64,000 bases of DNA from Onthophagus taurus (lineage: Eukaryota; Arthropoda; Insecta; Coleoptera; Scarabaeidae): NCBI RefSeq assembly GCF_036711975.1, contig NC_091972.1, positions 28,959,001-29,023,000 on the forward strand. Reading direction: 5' to 3'. The position numbers and the translations under genes were made by a program. A model generated the notes under the pieces. That model did no database searches. It had not been told where the DNA came from and worked only from the letters and a program-made list of their open reading frames with translations. This document shows positions 1 through 11,603 of this stretch, one piece after another (position 1 is the stretch's first letter; each line of letters starts with the position of its first letter).

Positions 1-91
1 TATATTTTCCGTCTGTTTTAGATCCGATGAAGAGGGTTAAGGAAGATTCCAGGAACCTCAAGAGGCCCGTCAAGTTCACCGTTCACCGTTC
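1..91 (+). mobile_element. 3' end of a Jockey-type LINE inserted in the H2A promoter
   Basis: This stretch matches the 3' terminal part of the LINE copies that end near 11603 and 13131, including the closing repeats of GTTCACC. From position 92 the sequence is ordinary H2A upstream DNA, the same as the minus-strand sequence running from 37728 down toward the H2A gene at 37623. The element body lies to the left of the window. In the uninterrupted copy the join falls about 13 bp downstream of the H2A TATA box, so this insertion separates H2A from its TATA element and from H2B. Confidence 0.9.
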
Positions 92-193
92 ATTCCGCTC
101 AGCTCTGTATTGAAGCGTTGTCGACAACGATATCGTTTACGTTGAAACATTTTGTTGAACATTTCGGCACGCTACCAAGTCAACTAATTGTAA

Positions 194-571
<378 letters not shown>

Positions 572-607
572 TTTAATTACAACTTGGCCACACCATATTA
601 ACAAAAC

Positions 608-623
608 GGCCCTTCTCAGGGCC
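608..623 (+). terminator. Histone mRNA 3' stem-loop (H2A)
   Basis: GGCCCTTCTCAGGGCC is a 6-bp stem with a 4-nt loop, 36 nt after the H2A stop. This is the site bound by stem-loop binding protein in replication-dependent histone mRNAs. Confidence 0.93.
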
Positions 624-800
624 ACAAAAAATATAGTCGAATAATGAACTATCGATGTCTGCTGCGGTGGTGTAATTTTGAATGTAACAGTATTGTTAAT
701 TCTAAATAACTCTTAAGTGATAAACTTACCGAAAAATAACTTTCGATTTTTAAAGTTTCGATGTGACGTCATCAACAACGCTGACGACGTATTTTCACTA

Positions 801-909
801 CCACGGTTAACACATCTTGCGCGGGCACTTTGCTGCCAAAGTGTTACCGTGTAACGGGCATCAATACCATGCAAAACGAGTTTAGTCGCGCAAGATGTGT
901 TAACACTGG
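801..909. repeat. Palindromic MITE-like repeat
   Basis: Arms at 801-823 and 887-909 are near-perfect inverted repeats starting CCACGGTTAACACATC. The same palindrome is in the second unit near 36900-37010. I found no clear target duplication, so the class is unknown. Confidence 0.6.
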
Positions 910-1030
910 TCGTATTAATTATTTTTTCCACATCCACGCACACAACACCAATAAGTAAAAATGAAACTTGTTGATATATACTATGACGCATATTTTCGGG
1001 TTTTCGACGTACAATGACTAAATCGTCTTT

Positions 1031-1126
1031 ATTTACCATCTACCTGCTTGTTCGTGTGGATCTGAATGTTAAAGTTTTTTTTTTCGACGGACCATCCAAC
1101 CCGACATTTTCAGGTAGATGGTAAAT
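1031..1126. repeat. 96-bp palindromic repeat
   Basis: The 16-bp arms ATTTACCATCTACCTG at 1031-1046 and its reverse complement at 1111-1126 bound this piece. The equivalent in the second unit is at 34004-34100, and a partial second copy ends near 36776. It looks like a small non-autonomous element that predates duplication of the units. Confidence 0.6.
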
Positions 1127-2365
1127 AATGACATTCTAGTCGTTGTGCGTATTTCACCAGAAAATATACGTTGTAACAAAAACAAATTGTTAATTCTGTC
1201 GTATTGTTAACGTGTTACGTATAAGAACGAACGAACACCCTACTCATAGATTCTTCGAGTTTTGAATATAACAAACAACATTGTGTTTTTTCATAAGTTA
1301 TAATAGTTAAGATAAGTTCGTTAAAACTGAACAACCGTACAAATTTGCCCCGTTCCTGTACGCGTACACGACCTATTCACGACTTTCTTTTGCGCATGTT
1401 CGTTGGAACGGAACCCTGCCGAGAATTGGCGCTGCAAGCACAGTTTACCATTTTAAACGAAATTCATTTACTTATTTTTTTAACAATAATGAACTAAAAA
1501 AACGTAATAGCGGTAATAGTAGAAAAATGAAATAAAGATATGCATGTGTTTACATATTTATTGATTAATTTGTCTATAAAAGTTATCATAAAACATGCAT
1601 AATATGAAATAAAATTTGTTAAACAAAATACCCGAAACATGTAAAAGAATAGAAAATAGAAAATCCAAATATACGCTTTCATAGTAAACATAACAGATAC
1701 TAACAGACAGGCTGTACAATTGGAAAAGATCCGGAATTACAACCCCCATAAATTGTAGACCCCCGCTTCTCTGCGGTTAAGGGTACTTAACCATTTCTAC
1801 CTAAGACGAGACCGAAAACCCTGCATAGTTTAGAAAGTCAGGGACGTACCAATGAATTTCTTTCAGTTCATTACACTTAATTGTATTGGTCAGTAAACTA
1901 TATAATAATAATATTAATAACAGCGAAAACGTAAGCCTAAAGGCCGAACTTAGTCAGAATCACTATCTGATTCTTCTAAATTATACTTATGCCATGCCCG
2001 ATTTGTGTGAACCCAAAAGATACCTCTTTATGCCCCTTCTATTGTTAAGGGTCTTTTACAGCCGTATCGTAATTCCGGATCTTGGTGTGGACGACTATAC
2101 ATGAACTTGTCTAACGGTCGTTGGAACATAAATCAGAATAACATAATATTCTGTGGTTGGAACGCTTGACAAAACGTCGCGGACCAGTCCACGGTTCAGT
2201 CGGACCGTGGCAGCACCTTTCAACTGAGCAGGATTGCGGCCGTCAATTGGTAGTTTGAAGTGTGGTTGAAACGAACCTAACACATGTACATACACACATA
2301 CATATGCATGTACGTAATTGTCCGGATTGTATGTGAAAATATTCTTTATCTTTCATAAATATAGT

Positions 2366-2381
2366 GGTTCTGAAAAGAACC
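2366..2381 (-). terminator. Histone mRNA 3' stem-loop (H4)
   Basis: On the minus strand the sequence reads GGTTCTTTTCAGAACC, followed by the purine-rich element GAAAGATAAAGAAT that pairs with U7 snRNA. Confidence 0.93.
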
Positions 2382-2446
2382 GGGTGGTCATGTTGAATAT
2401 AGAACAGTCGTCCTCAAAATTAAAATAGGTACATAATTTAAATTTC

Positions 2447-3460
<1,014 letters not shown>

Positions 3461-3505
3461 TTTGCATCATCTACAATCAATCGACCAAACCTTCCCAACA
3501 CGACC

Positions 3506-3521
3506 GGTTCTTTTCAGAACC
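3506..3521 (+). terminator. Histone mRNA 3' stem-loop (H3)
   Basis: GGTTCTTTTCAGAACC is followed about 14 nt later by the purine-rich GAAAAAGAA. Confidence 0.93.
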
Positions 3522-4088
3522 AATCACTTGTTTTATGAAAAAGAATTTTCGTTTTGCTCTCTTAAGTCTGTGAATTTTATGAAAGCAAAAATGATGTTTC
3601 AGTATGGACTTCAGATAATGTAAATTTTCTAGTTTCTAAACGTAATAGCGTGTAATATTTTTATGGTGGCCGTTAAATAAGAATTCAACGTGAACTTAAG
3701 ATGTGATTTAATCAAGAAAAATTAATTTCTTTTTTAATTTATATGAAATAAATTCAAATAAATAATTTAAACTTAATTTGCTTCCATATGCATTCAAATA
3801 TTAATGATCACAACGAAGGTTGTAATGTTAGATATGTACATATCTGATTCGCAATTCGATTACAGTAGTACAGTTGGAAACCGACGAATTCCGAACCGAA
3901 TTATCCCATAAGAATTAATGGAAAATGAAGTACATCGGAAATAGCTGACGGCAGTAGTTTCCTCTACGCAGAGTTTAAAGTTCTTCTCATGAACTCGGCC
4001 CAAGCCTTATTCTTCAGTAGAACAGCTTGATTATAGTAGCTTTTCCAGAAATCCTTTAATATTATAATCAAAATAATATACACATATC
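3522..4088. other. H3 downstream spacer, no gene seen
   Basis: This AT-rich sequence is an inverted copy of 31104-31666. I see no coding or RNA signal. Confidence 0.6.
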
Positions 4089-4750
4089 ACAGAGTGTTCC
4101 GTGACTCGACCGACAAACTTATACCATACACTCCGTGGGTTATTACGATCAAAAAATGGTATATCACATATACATATGTAGGTGAATTCCTCTCTGTTTC
4201 GAAGATATCGAAATAAAAATAAAAAACATAAAAGAAAATTTATTCATTTATTTATTTATGAATGGGTAGCTAATTAACACAAAATTACAGTAGCTGTTCA
4301 AAATGAGAACCGCCATTTTCTAAACATCCTTCGCAGCTATCCTTCGTGTCATAGAATGTTGCCAGTTAATTATGACCATTTCATTCTTTAGCGAATTAGT
4401 AGCTTCAACTATTCTGACAATCAACTCTTCGCGTGTATCTGGTTTACGATTACAACTATACACACGAGATTTGAGGCAACCCTACAGAGAAAAATTTAGA
4501 GGGGACAAGTCAGGTGACCGAGTTGGCCAATGTACAGGACCACCTCGTCCTATCCATCTTTCCGGAAAATTTTCATTACGAAATACCGTCATTGATGTGG
4601 CTTATCTCCCAAAATGTAGTGGTGCCCCATCTTTCTGGAACCACATGCCACGACGAGCTTCTAGAGGAATATCTTCCATGTGATTCGGAAATTCTTCTTC
4701 CAAAAAGTGAAGGTAAGGGTCTGCACTAAGACGTCCTTCAAAAAAAACTG
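4089..4750 (-). mobile_element. Truncated mariner-type element (DUF4817 transposase family)
   Basis: The terminal inverted repeat begins at 4089 (ACAGAGTGTTCCGTGACTCG). On the minus strand the frame shows the middle of a transposase: PYLHFLEEEFPNHMEDIPLE, then MWFQKDGAPLHF with the second catalytic Asp. It equals the 3' half of the element at 29756-31103. The 5' half is missing: at about 4750 the sequence switches into histone H1 coding DNA, the result of a deletion that joined the element to H1. Confidence 0.85.
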
Positions 4751-5073
4751 AAACGAAGAAATCCTCCTCACCTGCGAAGGCAAAAACAACGCCGGTGTCC
4801 GGTTCCCCTGTTGTTGAAAGCAAAAAGAGGGCTGCAGCAAAAGCCAAAAAGTCGCCAACGGTCGGAGAAAAGAAAGTAACCAGCTCTACTACTGCCGCAG
4901 TCAAAAAAACCACCACGGTTACAAAAGCACCATCAAAAGCTAAAAAAGTTACCAAGGGACCGACGAAAAAGCCGAAAGTGCCGAAACCCAAAACCGCCAA
5001 GAAAGTCGCTGGTGGTGCTGCACAATTGAAATCGTCGTCCACGAAAAAGAGAAGCTTACCAAAGAGAAAATGA
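4751..5073 (+). pseudogene. Histone H1 C-terminal fragment
   Basis: Only the Lys/Ala/Pro-rich C-terminal tail of linker histone H1 remains. The frame from 4751 runs through [19 protein letters not shown] and GPTKKPK to the stop at 5073, matching about the last 107 residues of the H1 genes at 26535 and 57459. The N-terminal tail and the whole globular winged-helix domain are gone; upstream lies a mariner-type fragment instead. The 3' stem-loop at 5124-5139 is kept. Compared with the second unit, a single deletion of about 3.6 kb (equivalent to 26860-30448) explains the structure. Without the globular domain it cannot be a working H1. Confidence 0.9.
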
Positions 5074-5123
5074 GCTCTGCAATTTGTTAGAATTAAGGGC
5101 TTTCTCACAAGCCGCCACACAAT

Positions 5124-5139
5124 GGCCCTTCTCAGGGCC
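5124..5139 (+). terminator. Histone mRNA 3' stem-loop (H1 fragment)
   Basis: GGCCCTTCTCAGGGCC is still intact downstream of the broken H1, with GAAAAAGAA following. Confidence 0.9.
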
Positions 5140-5813
5140 AATAATGGTATAACGAAAAAGAATTCTAACATAATTTTAATCTATACATAATGTACTCCGG
5201 CAGTATGCATCTTAGTTCCATTCGCAGTAGTTACCACTTGTGCGGTGGTAATTGAAAATTTAAAAAATTTTATTTACCCGAAATAAAGTAGTACCAGTTC
5301 TTTTTTAATTGCCATTTTTTCTCGAAGACAGCTGAATATCGTGTAACATGAAAAATACTCTGACTTTTACGTAGAATCCATAAATGCAACAAAAAAATGA
5401 TGGGGTTCCTATTTAAAAATGTCAACTTAGGCATGGTATCTCAATTTTGGGATACCTGTACATTTCAATTTTATCTCAAAAAATGCGCGTTCAAAAATAT
5501 AACATAGTAATTTTTATTATAATTTACATTATAATTTTTATCGAATTGAAGTAATATTGTATTTCATTTTTGGGCCTATTGCAGACTAAGCTTTTTCGGT
5601 ACGATCTTTTCTAGAGTATTCTAATAAAGTATGATTGTATAAACATTGGGAATTTTCAATTAATTGAACAAATTTCACCATTAGATCACTTTTATGATCC
5701 ATTTTTACTATTATTACTATTTATACGGCGCGGCGTTCCCTCTACGCCAAGCAACCGACACTGTGTTGCACTGCCTACGCCACGCCGCGGGCGAAATGCA
5801 GCTCACATGTTTA
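5140..5813. repeat. H1 3' flank, left arm of a long inverted duplication
   Basis: This stretch matches, in reverse complement, sections of the H1 downstream flank at 25146-26472. Similarity stops at about 5813 (TCTAAACATG on the minus strand), the same point at which the right arm meets a MITE (25145/25146). I see no gene. Confidence 0.75.
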
Positions 5814-6246
5814 GACGAAGTTGCGACGCTGCGTCGCCATATGCAGATTTTCATTTAAAAACACGTGAGACAAAATAATTAAAAAAGTTGAGCGAACAGG
5901 TGAACAAGAAAATAAACTTTTAATAATTATGATTCTATACAAAAATATTCAAACCTTATCTGGAAATCCTGTTCCTTCTTTTTCCATTTAATTCGACTGC
6001 ACGTGTTGATTAAAGCGCAACCTGGAAAGCCGGAACAAAATCTGATCACGGTAATAACAATTGACCAGAATAGTGGTGTAGAACAGATCCGAACGATTCG
6101 AGAAAAAGATCTCCAAAACCAATCACGAGAATCTTCAGTAAAAATTTCTACAACCACGCGGTTATTAATTAACACGCAAAAATTAAACAAGTGTACTACA
6201 CTAAAGCTCGATAGCAAAAGAGGAAGAGGTGGGAACAGAAAACGTG
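5814..6246. other. Spacer, no gene recognised
   Basis: I see no recognisable gene here. It is target DNA into which the 251-bp MITE and the Jockey-type LINE inserted. Confidence 0.5.
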
Positions 6247-6255
6247 GTACGGACG

Positions 6256-6506
6256 CAAGGTTTATATATTAAAGGTTGTCTAAGTTCCTACGCTGCAATA
6301 CTTTGATTTTAGTTTGTGGGCGAGGGGCAAGAGCAGGAGTGTTTCGTGACGTAAGCGATCACGGATTGCGCACGCAACCTCATGGCCATGTGGTGCTCCA
6401 TGCCTTTGTTTAATTTGAATTGCTTGGCGGTATTATTTTCCACATGTGACGTAATGCGCAGTATGGTTGTGTACGAACCTAGACAACCTCTTATATATAA
6501 ACCTTG
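6256..6506. mobile_element. 251-bp MITE with 9-bp target duplication
   Basis: Terminal inverted repeats of about 36 bp (6256-6291 and 6471-6506, starting CAAGGTTTATATATT) are flanked by a perfect direct repeat GTACGGACG at 6247-6255 and 6507-6515. A 9-bp duplication suggests a Mutator-like origin. There is no coding capacity. Confidence 0.8.
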
Positions 6507-6570
6507 GTACGGACGAACGATATCCTCCTCCCCACCCCTAACATTAATAGATCTTAAAAATATCGATAAA

Positions 6571-6584
6571 TTCACCAACGAACG
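6571..6584 (+). repeat. Target-site duplication, left copy
   Basis: TTCACCAACGAACG recurs at 13132-13145, bracketing the Jockey-type tandem. The first six bases also match the element's own 3' tail repeat. Confidence 0.85.
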
Positions 6585-6818
6585 AATGAACAACATGTAG
6601 CTAGCAGGAACAAGTCCGATTCGAGCCTTGAAGAGAGCAACATCGCCTGGAGAGAAGTTGAAGAATTCGTCCGACCTGTTGCGTGAGCGAAGGAAGGGGG
6701 AAGGTTCATTTTCGACCTCGTCAAAGGCGTAATCCAGAGCAGATAAGTTTCTTTTGAAATTAAGAGCGCCCTTTTTAGGGTTGGGTTGGGTTTTCCAAAC
6801 CGTTTTGAGGTGGCAGAA

Positions 6819-8759
6819 ATGCCTCTTAAAATGGAGAAGAAAACTTTATCCGCATCGTGTGTAGACTTTCGCTTGTTTGCAAGCGTGGTCGACACACACA
6901 TCGATAAGAACGGGACATTGAGACCCGTTCCACCAAGCCGTCCGCCTTCCCCGTTGAAAGCGGCGACTAAATCTACGCGTAAGGTCAGACCCGCCATCCC
7001 CGTGAAGGCGGCAACCAACGCTACCCCCGTTCTTGGCAAGACTGCCTCCCCTGTGGCGGCGGCAGCCAAATCATCAGGCCGCACCGCCTCCCTCGTGAAG
7101 GCGGCGACCAAGAAACCAGTCATTGGCAGAACTGCCTCCCCAGCGGAGGCGGCAGCCAAGGCTGGTATACTAGGCCGTACTGCTTCCTTAGAGGATGCGA
7201 CGACCAGCGCGGCAGGCCGCACCGCCTCCCTCGAGCAGGTGGCGACCAAATGCACACCTAAGGTTAGTACCGCCATCCCCGAGAAGGCGACAACCGAAAC
7301 AACCCCCGTCCTTGGCAGCACTGCCTCCCCAGTGGAGGCGAAAGCCATAGCACCATCAGGCCGTACTGCTTCCCTCGAGGATGCGACGACCAGCGCGGCA
7401 GGCCGCACCGCCTCCCTCGAGGAGGCGGCGACCACCTCCACTCCGAGGTCATTCGCCGAGGCGTTGGCTTCCATCCCGGCGGGTAAAATGGATGTCGACG
7501 TGGCAGTCGGTCCATCCAACGGGAAAAGGAAGGCCAGCAGCGACCTGGAGGACGAGTACTCGGAAGCCGTGCGTCCTCGATTGGAACGCGTTTCCAAGCG
7601 GGTCCCCCCGGTAATCCTCCATGCGAAGGAAAACTGGGATTCCATTTCGGCGGAGATGGCGAGACTTCGGATCGCCTTTTCGAAAGCCAGAGCGGTTCCG
7701 CAAGGAATCAAGATTGAGCTCCCCACCGCGGAAGCCTATCGCGCCCTGGTGAAGATGTTGATGGCTGGTAAACACCAGTACCACACATTCTCTCTACCGG
7801 AGGAAAAGCCGTTAAAGGTGGTTTTTCGAGGCGTCCCTACCAGTATCGGGGAGGACAGCATTGCTGCCGACCTGAGAAAACAGGGATTCTGGCCCGATAC
7901 GGTAAAACGTATGCGCCAGGGCTCTGAAAGGAGGCCGATCCCGTTAGTCCTGTGCGTTTTGAAAAAGACCGCGGACGCCAAACGGATCTTTGACCTCAAG
8001 ACGGTCATGGCTTTAACCATAACTGTCGAGAGCGCCAAGAAGAAGACGGAAGTCGGCCAGTGTCATCGCTGTCAGCGTTACGGCCACTCCCAACGAATGT
8101 GCAACGGTGCACCTCGTTGCGTGAAGTGCGCTGGTGACCATCCGACGGCTTCCTGTGCCAAAGCAAAGGATGCGCCCGCCAAGTGCGTCCTTTGCGGTGG
8201 CCCTCATACCGCCAACTACAAAGGATGCCCAAAACACCCGAAGGCGGCGGAAACGAGGGCGCCGGCGGCAGCCCCAAAGGTCAAAGCGACCGTTCCCCCG
8301 AAAGCACCTATTCAGGCGCAAAAGGGGGACAAAAAGGCTCCAGTAGTCGCGGCGAAACCCGTGAAAGCGGTTAGTAGTCAGGCGAAAAAGCCGAAAGGCA
8401 ACGCTAACGTTGCCCCCAAAGCGAACGCTCCAGCTACCAAGGTAGTTCGGAAAGAGGTCGCGGCGCCCAAAGCTAAGCTCAACGAGCCGAAGCAAAAGGC
8501 GACCGACGACCCCCCGAAGCTGTCGAGGTCGCAGAGGAGGCGTCACAATAGGAGGCTTCGTAAAAGCGGGTCGATCGCGGTGGCTGAAACACCATTCCCG
8601 GTCAATGTTGCGGCACAGGCGGCGGTTGAACCCCCAACCGACCCCCTCGTCAACATACTGGCGATGATGAGCGAGGTCATCCAAATCGACAAATCCGATA
8701 GGGACGCGCGAGTTAAGTTGTGCGTCCAAATCATGTCCGAGATGATGAAACTCTTATGA
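6819..8759 (+). CDS. Jockey-type ORF1 (gag-like nucleic acid-binding protein)
   Basis: This 646-residue protein would coat the element's RNA in a ribonucleoprotein particle. Near residues 70-210 there is an Ala/Thr-rich low-complexity array built on a repeated GRTAS unit, which is unusual. A central segment of about 100 residues precedes three zinc knuckles at about 415-470 (C415-C418-H423-C428, then two CCHC/CCHH-like units ending in GGPHTANYKGCP, a Jockey-clade signature). The C-terminal third is Lys/Pro/Ala-rich. The start is the first ATG (6819); the frame is open upstream but without an ATG. The stop overlaps the ORF2 start as ATGA. The protein is intact. Confidence 0.88.
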   Translation: MPLKMEKKTLSASCVDFRLFASVVDTHIDKNGTLRPVPPSRPPSPLKAATKSTRKVRPAIPVKAATNATPVLGKTASPVAAAAKSSGRTASLVKAATKKPVIGRTASPAEAAAKAGILGRTASLEDATTSAAGRTASLEQVATKCTPKVSTAIPEKATTETTPVLGSTASPVEAKAIAPSGRTASLEDATTSAAGRTASLEEAATTSTPRSFAEALASIPAGKMDVDVAVGPSNGKRKASSDLEDEYSEAVRPRLERVSKRVPPVILHAKENWDSISAEMARLRIAFSKARAVPQGIKIELPTAEAYRALVKMLMAGKHQYHTFSLPEEKPLKVVFRGVPTSIGEDSIAADLRKQGFWPDTVKRMRQGSERRPIPLVLCVLKKTADAKRIFDLKTVMALTITVESAKKKTEVGQCHRCQRYGHSQRMCNGAPRCVKCAGDHPTASCAKAKDAPAKCVLCGGPHTANYKGCPKHPKAAETRAPAAAPKVKATVPPKAPIQAQKGDKKAPVVAAKPVKAVSSQAKKPKGNANVAPKANAPATKVVRKEVAAPKAKLNEPKQKATDDPPKLSRSQRRRHNRRLRKSGSIAVAETPFPVNVAAQAAVEPPTDPLVNILAMMSEVIQIDKSDRDARVKLCVQIMSEMMKLL

Positions 8760-11443
8760 TGACTCATCGAAGACCGAGAGTACCGCATTCGCTTGAGTTG
8801 GCTTATTGGAACGCCAACGGCCTTGTCTGTAAACAGAATGAACTTCGCGAGTTCGCCGAAAGGTACGACCTTGACGCGATACTCATTTGCGAAACCCATC
8901 TGCGAGCGGGCGACAGGCCACGGCTGCCCAATTATCGCTTCTATCGAAACGATAGAGTTGGTGCAAGAGGCGGCGGGACAGCCATCTTTGTAAGGACCAG
9001 TTTGGATCATTACGAAGATCTGACTCCCCCTCTTCAACATCTCGAAGCTACTACGATTGTGGTACGAACACTATCGGGGTGCGTCCGCTTGGTCGCCGCC
9101 TACAATCCGCCGAATCGGCGGTTGTTGGAAGACGATCTAACGGGTGTCTTGGATACGGACAAAGGCGTGGTTATCGCCGGCGACCTAAACGCTAAGCACC
9201 CATCGTGGAACAGTCGGATCGCAAACGCGAACGGTAAAATACTGCGGAGTTTTACCGACGAGACGGGCATTGTCACCGATGCCCCCGCCGACCACACGTA
9301 TTACCCGTCGAACGAAGGGCAACGATCTGACGTTTTGGACGTGGTTGTAATCAAAGATGTCCGACTAGTTCATAGAGTTACCACGCTCAACGAACTTAGT
9401 TCCGATCATCTCCCTGTGCTGCTGCAGCTAGGAGACGTCCCGGACGTTCGCGTCCCGGTTGAACGTTCCACTGTATCGTGGCCGGCTTTTAGCGACCACT
9501 TGCACCACAATATGGGACAAATACGACCGATCCACAACGCTCAGGAACTGGATGAGGCTGTTGAACGACTCACGGTCGCAATCGAGGATTCTCTTCGATA
9601 CGCGACCAACACGATTCCCGTAAAGGACCATCGATGGGTGCTTCCGGCGCACATCAGGGAACTTATGCGGGAGCGTGATCGCGTCAGGCGGACTTATCAG
9701 CGCAATTGGGATCCCGATCTCAAGCGTCGCTATAACCGTCTGCGCGGTGATGTGAGAAGGGAACTCGCGGAGTTCCGATACGCGTCTTTCGACGCCAAAC
9801 TCGACGCCCTGAACACCGAAGACGATCACTCCTGTTGGAAGATGGTCAAGGTGCTGAAGGGGAACACGACGCGCATGCCGCCCATTCACGGTGAAACCGG
9901 AATGGCTTTCACTCTCGAAGAGAAAGCAGAGGCTCATGCCGATAACTTCGAAAACCAGTGCAGCCCGCTATGCGACGATGACGAAGATGAAGATTTCATC
10001 GATCGAGTCGAACGCGTAGTGAGTAGGCGGCTGGCCGTAGAAGATCGTCGGCATATCGAGCACGCTTCTCCGACCGAGGTGAAAGAGGCAATCGCGAGAT
10101 GTAAGTCGAAGAAGGCATCGGGGCCGGACGGGATAGAAAACGCTGCTTTAAAGGCCATGCCTTTAAAAGCGGTCGTTTCGCTGACGGGAATCATCAATGC
10201 GGCGTTCCGGCTGCGGCATTTCCCTACCAAGTGGAAATGCGCGGACGTCGTCGTGTTGCCGAAACCCGGGGCGAACCTAACGTTCCCGCAAAGCTACAGG
10301 CCCATCAGTTTGCTTTCTTGTCTCGGCAAGGTATGCGAGAGGATCGTCCAGACGAGGCTACAAAGATCAGTTCAAGATCTTAAGCTCATTCAGGACGAAC
10401 AGTTTGGTTTCCGACCCAAACATTCGACCGTACACCAGGTACTGCGACTTGTCGAATACATAACCGAAGGCTTCAATCGAAAGCAAAGCACTTGTGCGGC
10501 GCTTTTCGATGTTGCCAAGGCATTCGACAAAGTATGGCATGAAGGACTTTTGTTCAAAATGCTAGAAGCGGGCGTGCCCCTGGCGTTGGTTCAATTGATC
10601 GCGTCCTATCTTGGCGGTAGGAAGGCGCGCATCAAATTGAACGGTACGCGTTCGACAGAGCGAATCCTAACTGCTGGCGTCCCTCAGGGGTCGTTGCTTT
10701 CACCGATACTCTTTTGTATCTTTGTTAGCGACCTACCCCGGTGCGAGGGCACTCAGTTAGCGATGTACGCCGACGATGTATGCATCTACAGCAGATCTTG
10801 GTCCCCCGAGATCGCCGCTCGTAGACTGCAGACAGCATCGGATCAGCTGCAAGACTACTTCGCAAAGTGGCGGGTCAAAATCAACGCTGATAAAAGTACC
10901 GCAGTACTCTTTACTCGGCGTAGACAGAGACCCCCCGATGCGTTGGTACTGCGAGGGAACGAGCTTCCCTGGCATTCCGAAACCAGGTATTTGGGTGTCA
11001 TTCTGGACTCTAAACTAACTTGGAAAAGTCACATCGAGGCCATGGCGAACCGGGCGAAGGTAGCTCTGGTCAATCTGTACGCTCTGATAAATCGCCGAAG
11101 TAAGTTGGATCCTCTCCGGAAGATTCGACTCTACAAAGCGGTTATCAGACCTGCGATGACATACGCTTCTTCAGTCTGGGGTTACGCCGCGCACTCGCAC
11201 GTGCAAAAACTCCAAGTGGTTCAGAACAAGGTCCTAAGGATGGCATTCGATGCTCCTTGGTTTGTCAGTAATGCGACACTGCACAATGATTCCCAGATGG
11301 TGACCATCGAGGAATTCATTCGGAACAAAGCCAGTACCGAGTTTACGCGGCTCGAAGACCACCCAAATCCCCTCCTAGCGGGATTAACGGATTACGACGT
11401 TGAACACCTTCGCCATAAACGGCCAAGGCTGCTTCTCGTCTGA
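8756..11443 (+). CDS. Jockey-type ORF2: AP endonuclease and reverse transcriptase
   Basis: This 895-residue protein nicks target DNA and copies the RNA there (target-primed reverse transcription). The N-terminal endonuclease shows YWNANG, ICETHL, AGDLNAKHPSWNSR and SDH at 216-218. The reverse transcriptase shows LPKPGANLTFPQSYRPISLL, FDVAKAFD (Asp 585), GVPQGSLLSPILF and the active-site YADD at 671-674. There is no RNase H domain, as is usual for Jockey. I chose the ATG at 8756 because it overlaps the ORF1 stop (ATGA), pointing to termination-reinitiation. The frame is uninterrupted and all visible catalytic residues are present, so the element may still be active. Confidence 0.92.
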   Translation: MMTHRRPRVPHSLELAYWNANGLVCKQNELREFAERYDLDAILICETHLRAGDRPRLPNYRFYRNDRVGARGGGTAIFVRTSLDHYEDLTPPLQHLEATTIVVRTLSGCVRLVAAYNPPNRRLLEDDLTGVLDTDKGVVIAGDLNAKHPSWNSRIANANGKILRSFTDETGIVTDAPADHTYYPSNEGQRSDVLDVVVIKDVRLVHRVTTLNELSSDHLPVLLQLGDVPDVRVPVERSTVSWPAFSDHLHHNMGQIRPIHNAQELDEAVERLTVAIEDSLRYATNTIPVKDHRWVLPAHIRELMRERDRVRRTYQRNWDPDLKRRYNRLRGDVRRELAEFRYASFDAKLDALNTEDDHSCWKMVKVLKGNTTRMPPIHGETGMAFTLEEKAEAHADNFENQCSPLCDDDEDEDFIDRVERVVSRRLAVEDRRHIEHASPTEVKEAIARCKSKKASGPDGIENAALKAMPLKAVVSLTGIINAAFRLRHFPTKWKCADVVVLPKPGANLTFPQSYRPISLLSCLGKVCERIVQTRLQRSVQDLKLIQDEQFGFRPKHSTVHQVLRLVEYITEGFNRKQSTCAALFDVAKAFDKVWHEGLLFKMLEAGVPLALVQLIASYLGGRKARIKLNGTRSTERILTAGVPQGSLLSPILFCIFVSDLPRCEGTQLAMYADDVCIYSRSWSPEIAARRLQTASDQLQDYFAKWRVKINADKSTAVLFTRRRQRPPDALVLRGNELPWHSETRYLGVILDSKLTWKSHIEAMANRAKVALVNLYALINRRSKLDPLRKIRLYKAVIRPAMTYASSVWGYAAHSHVQKLQVVQNKVLRMAFDAPWFVSNATLHNDSQMVTIEEFIRNKASTEFTRLEDHPNPLLAGLTDYDVEHLRHKRPRLLLV

Positions 11444-11603
11444 CGATCCGGGAACCCGACTGTCCTTTCCAAATCCACTTCCGATATCGCTAATTTAGCG
11501 AATATTAACTAATATATTTTCCGTCTGTTTTAGATCCGATGAAGAGGGTTAAGGAAGATTCCAGGAACCTCAAGAGGCCCGTCAAGTTCACCGTTCACCG
11601 TTC

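Larger units (their letters stand above)
624..2365. other. H2A-H4 intergenic spacer with two small palindromic repeats
   Basis: I see no gene in this 1.7-kb stretch. It is an inverted copy of the sequence between H4 and H2A in the second unit (32803-37196), apart from the extra element inserted there. It holds the palindromes at 801-909 and 1031-1126. The short open frames here shift between the two unit copies and do not look like coding sequence. Confidence 0.7.
6585..11603 (+). mobile_element. Full-length Jockey-type non-LTR retrotransposon
   Basis: The element has a 5' leader of about 234 bp, ORF1 (gag-like), ORF2 (endonuclease plus reverse transcriptase), and a short 3' UTR ending in tandem GTTCACC repeats instead of poly(A). 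Both reading frames are open and the second copy differs at only about six positions in 1.5 kb, so it moved recently. The 14-bp target duplication brackets this copy together with the truncated copy fused to its tail. Confidence 0.9.

Noticed and set aside
4602-5171. A long open minus-strand frame across the mariner fragment and H1 tail (also 26494-27075 and 57418-57999 plus-strand frames).
   Set aside because: These are antisense shadows of the Lys/Ala-rich H1 coding sequence.
6572-7726. A 384-codon frame antisense to Jockey ORF1.
   Set aside because: It is a composition shadow of the GC-rich, repeat-bearing ORF1.
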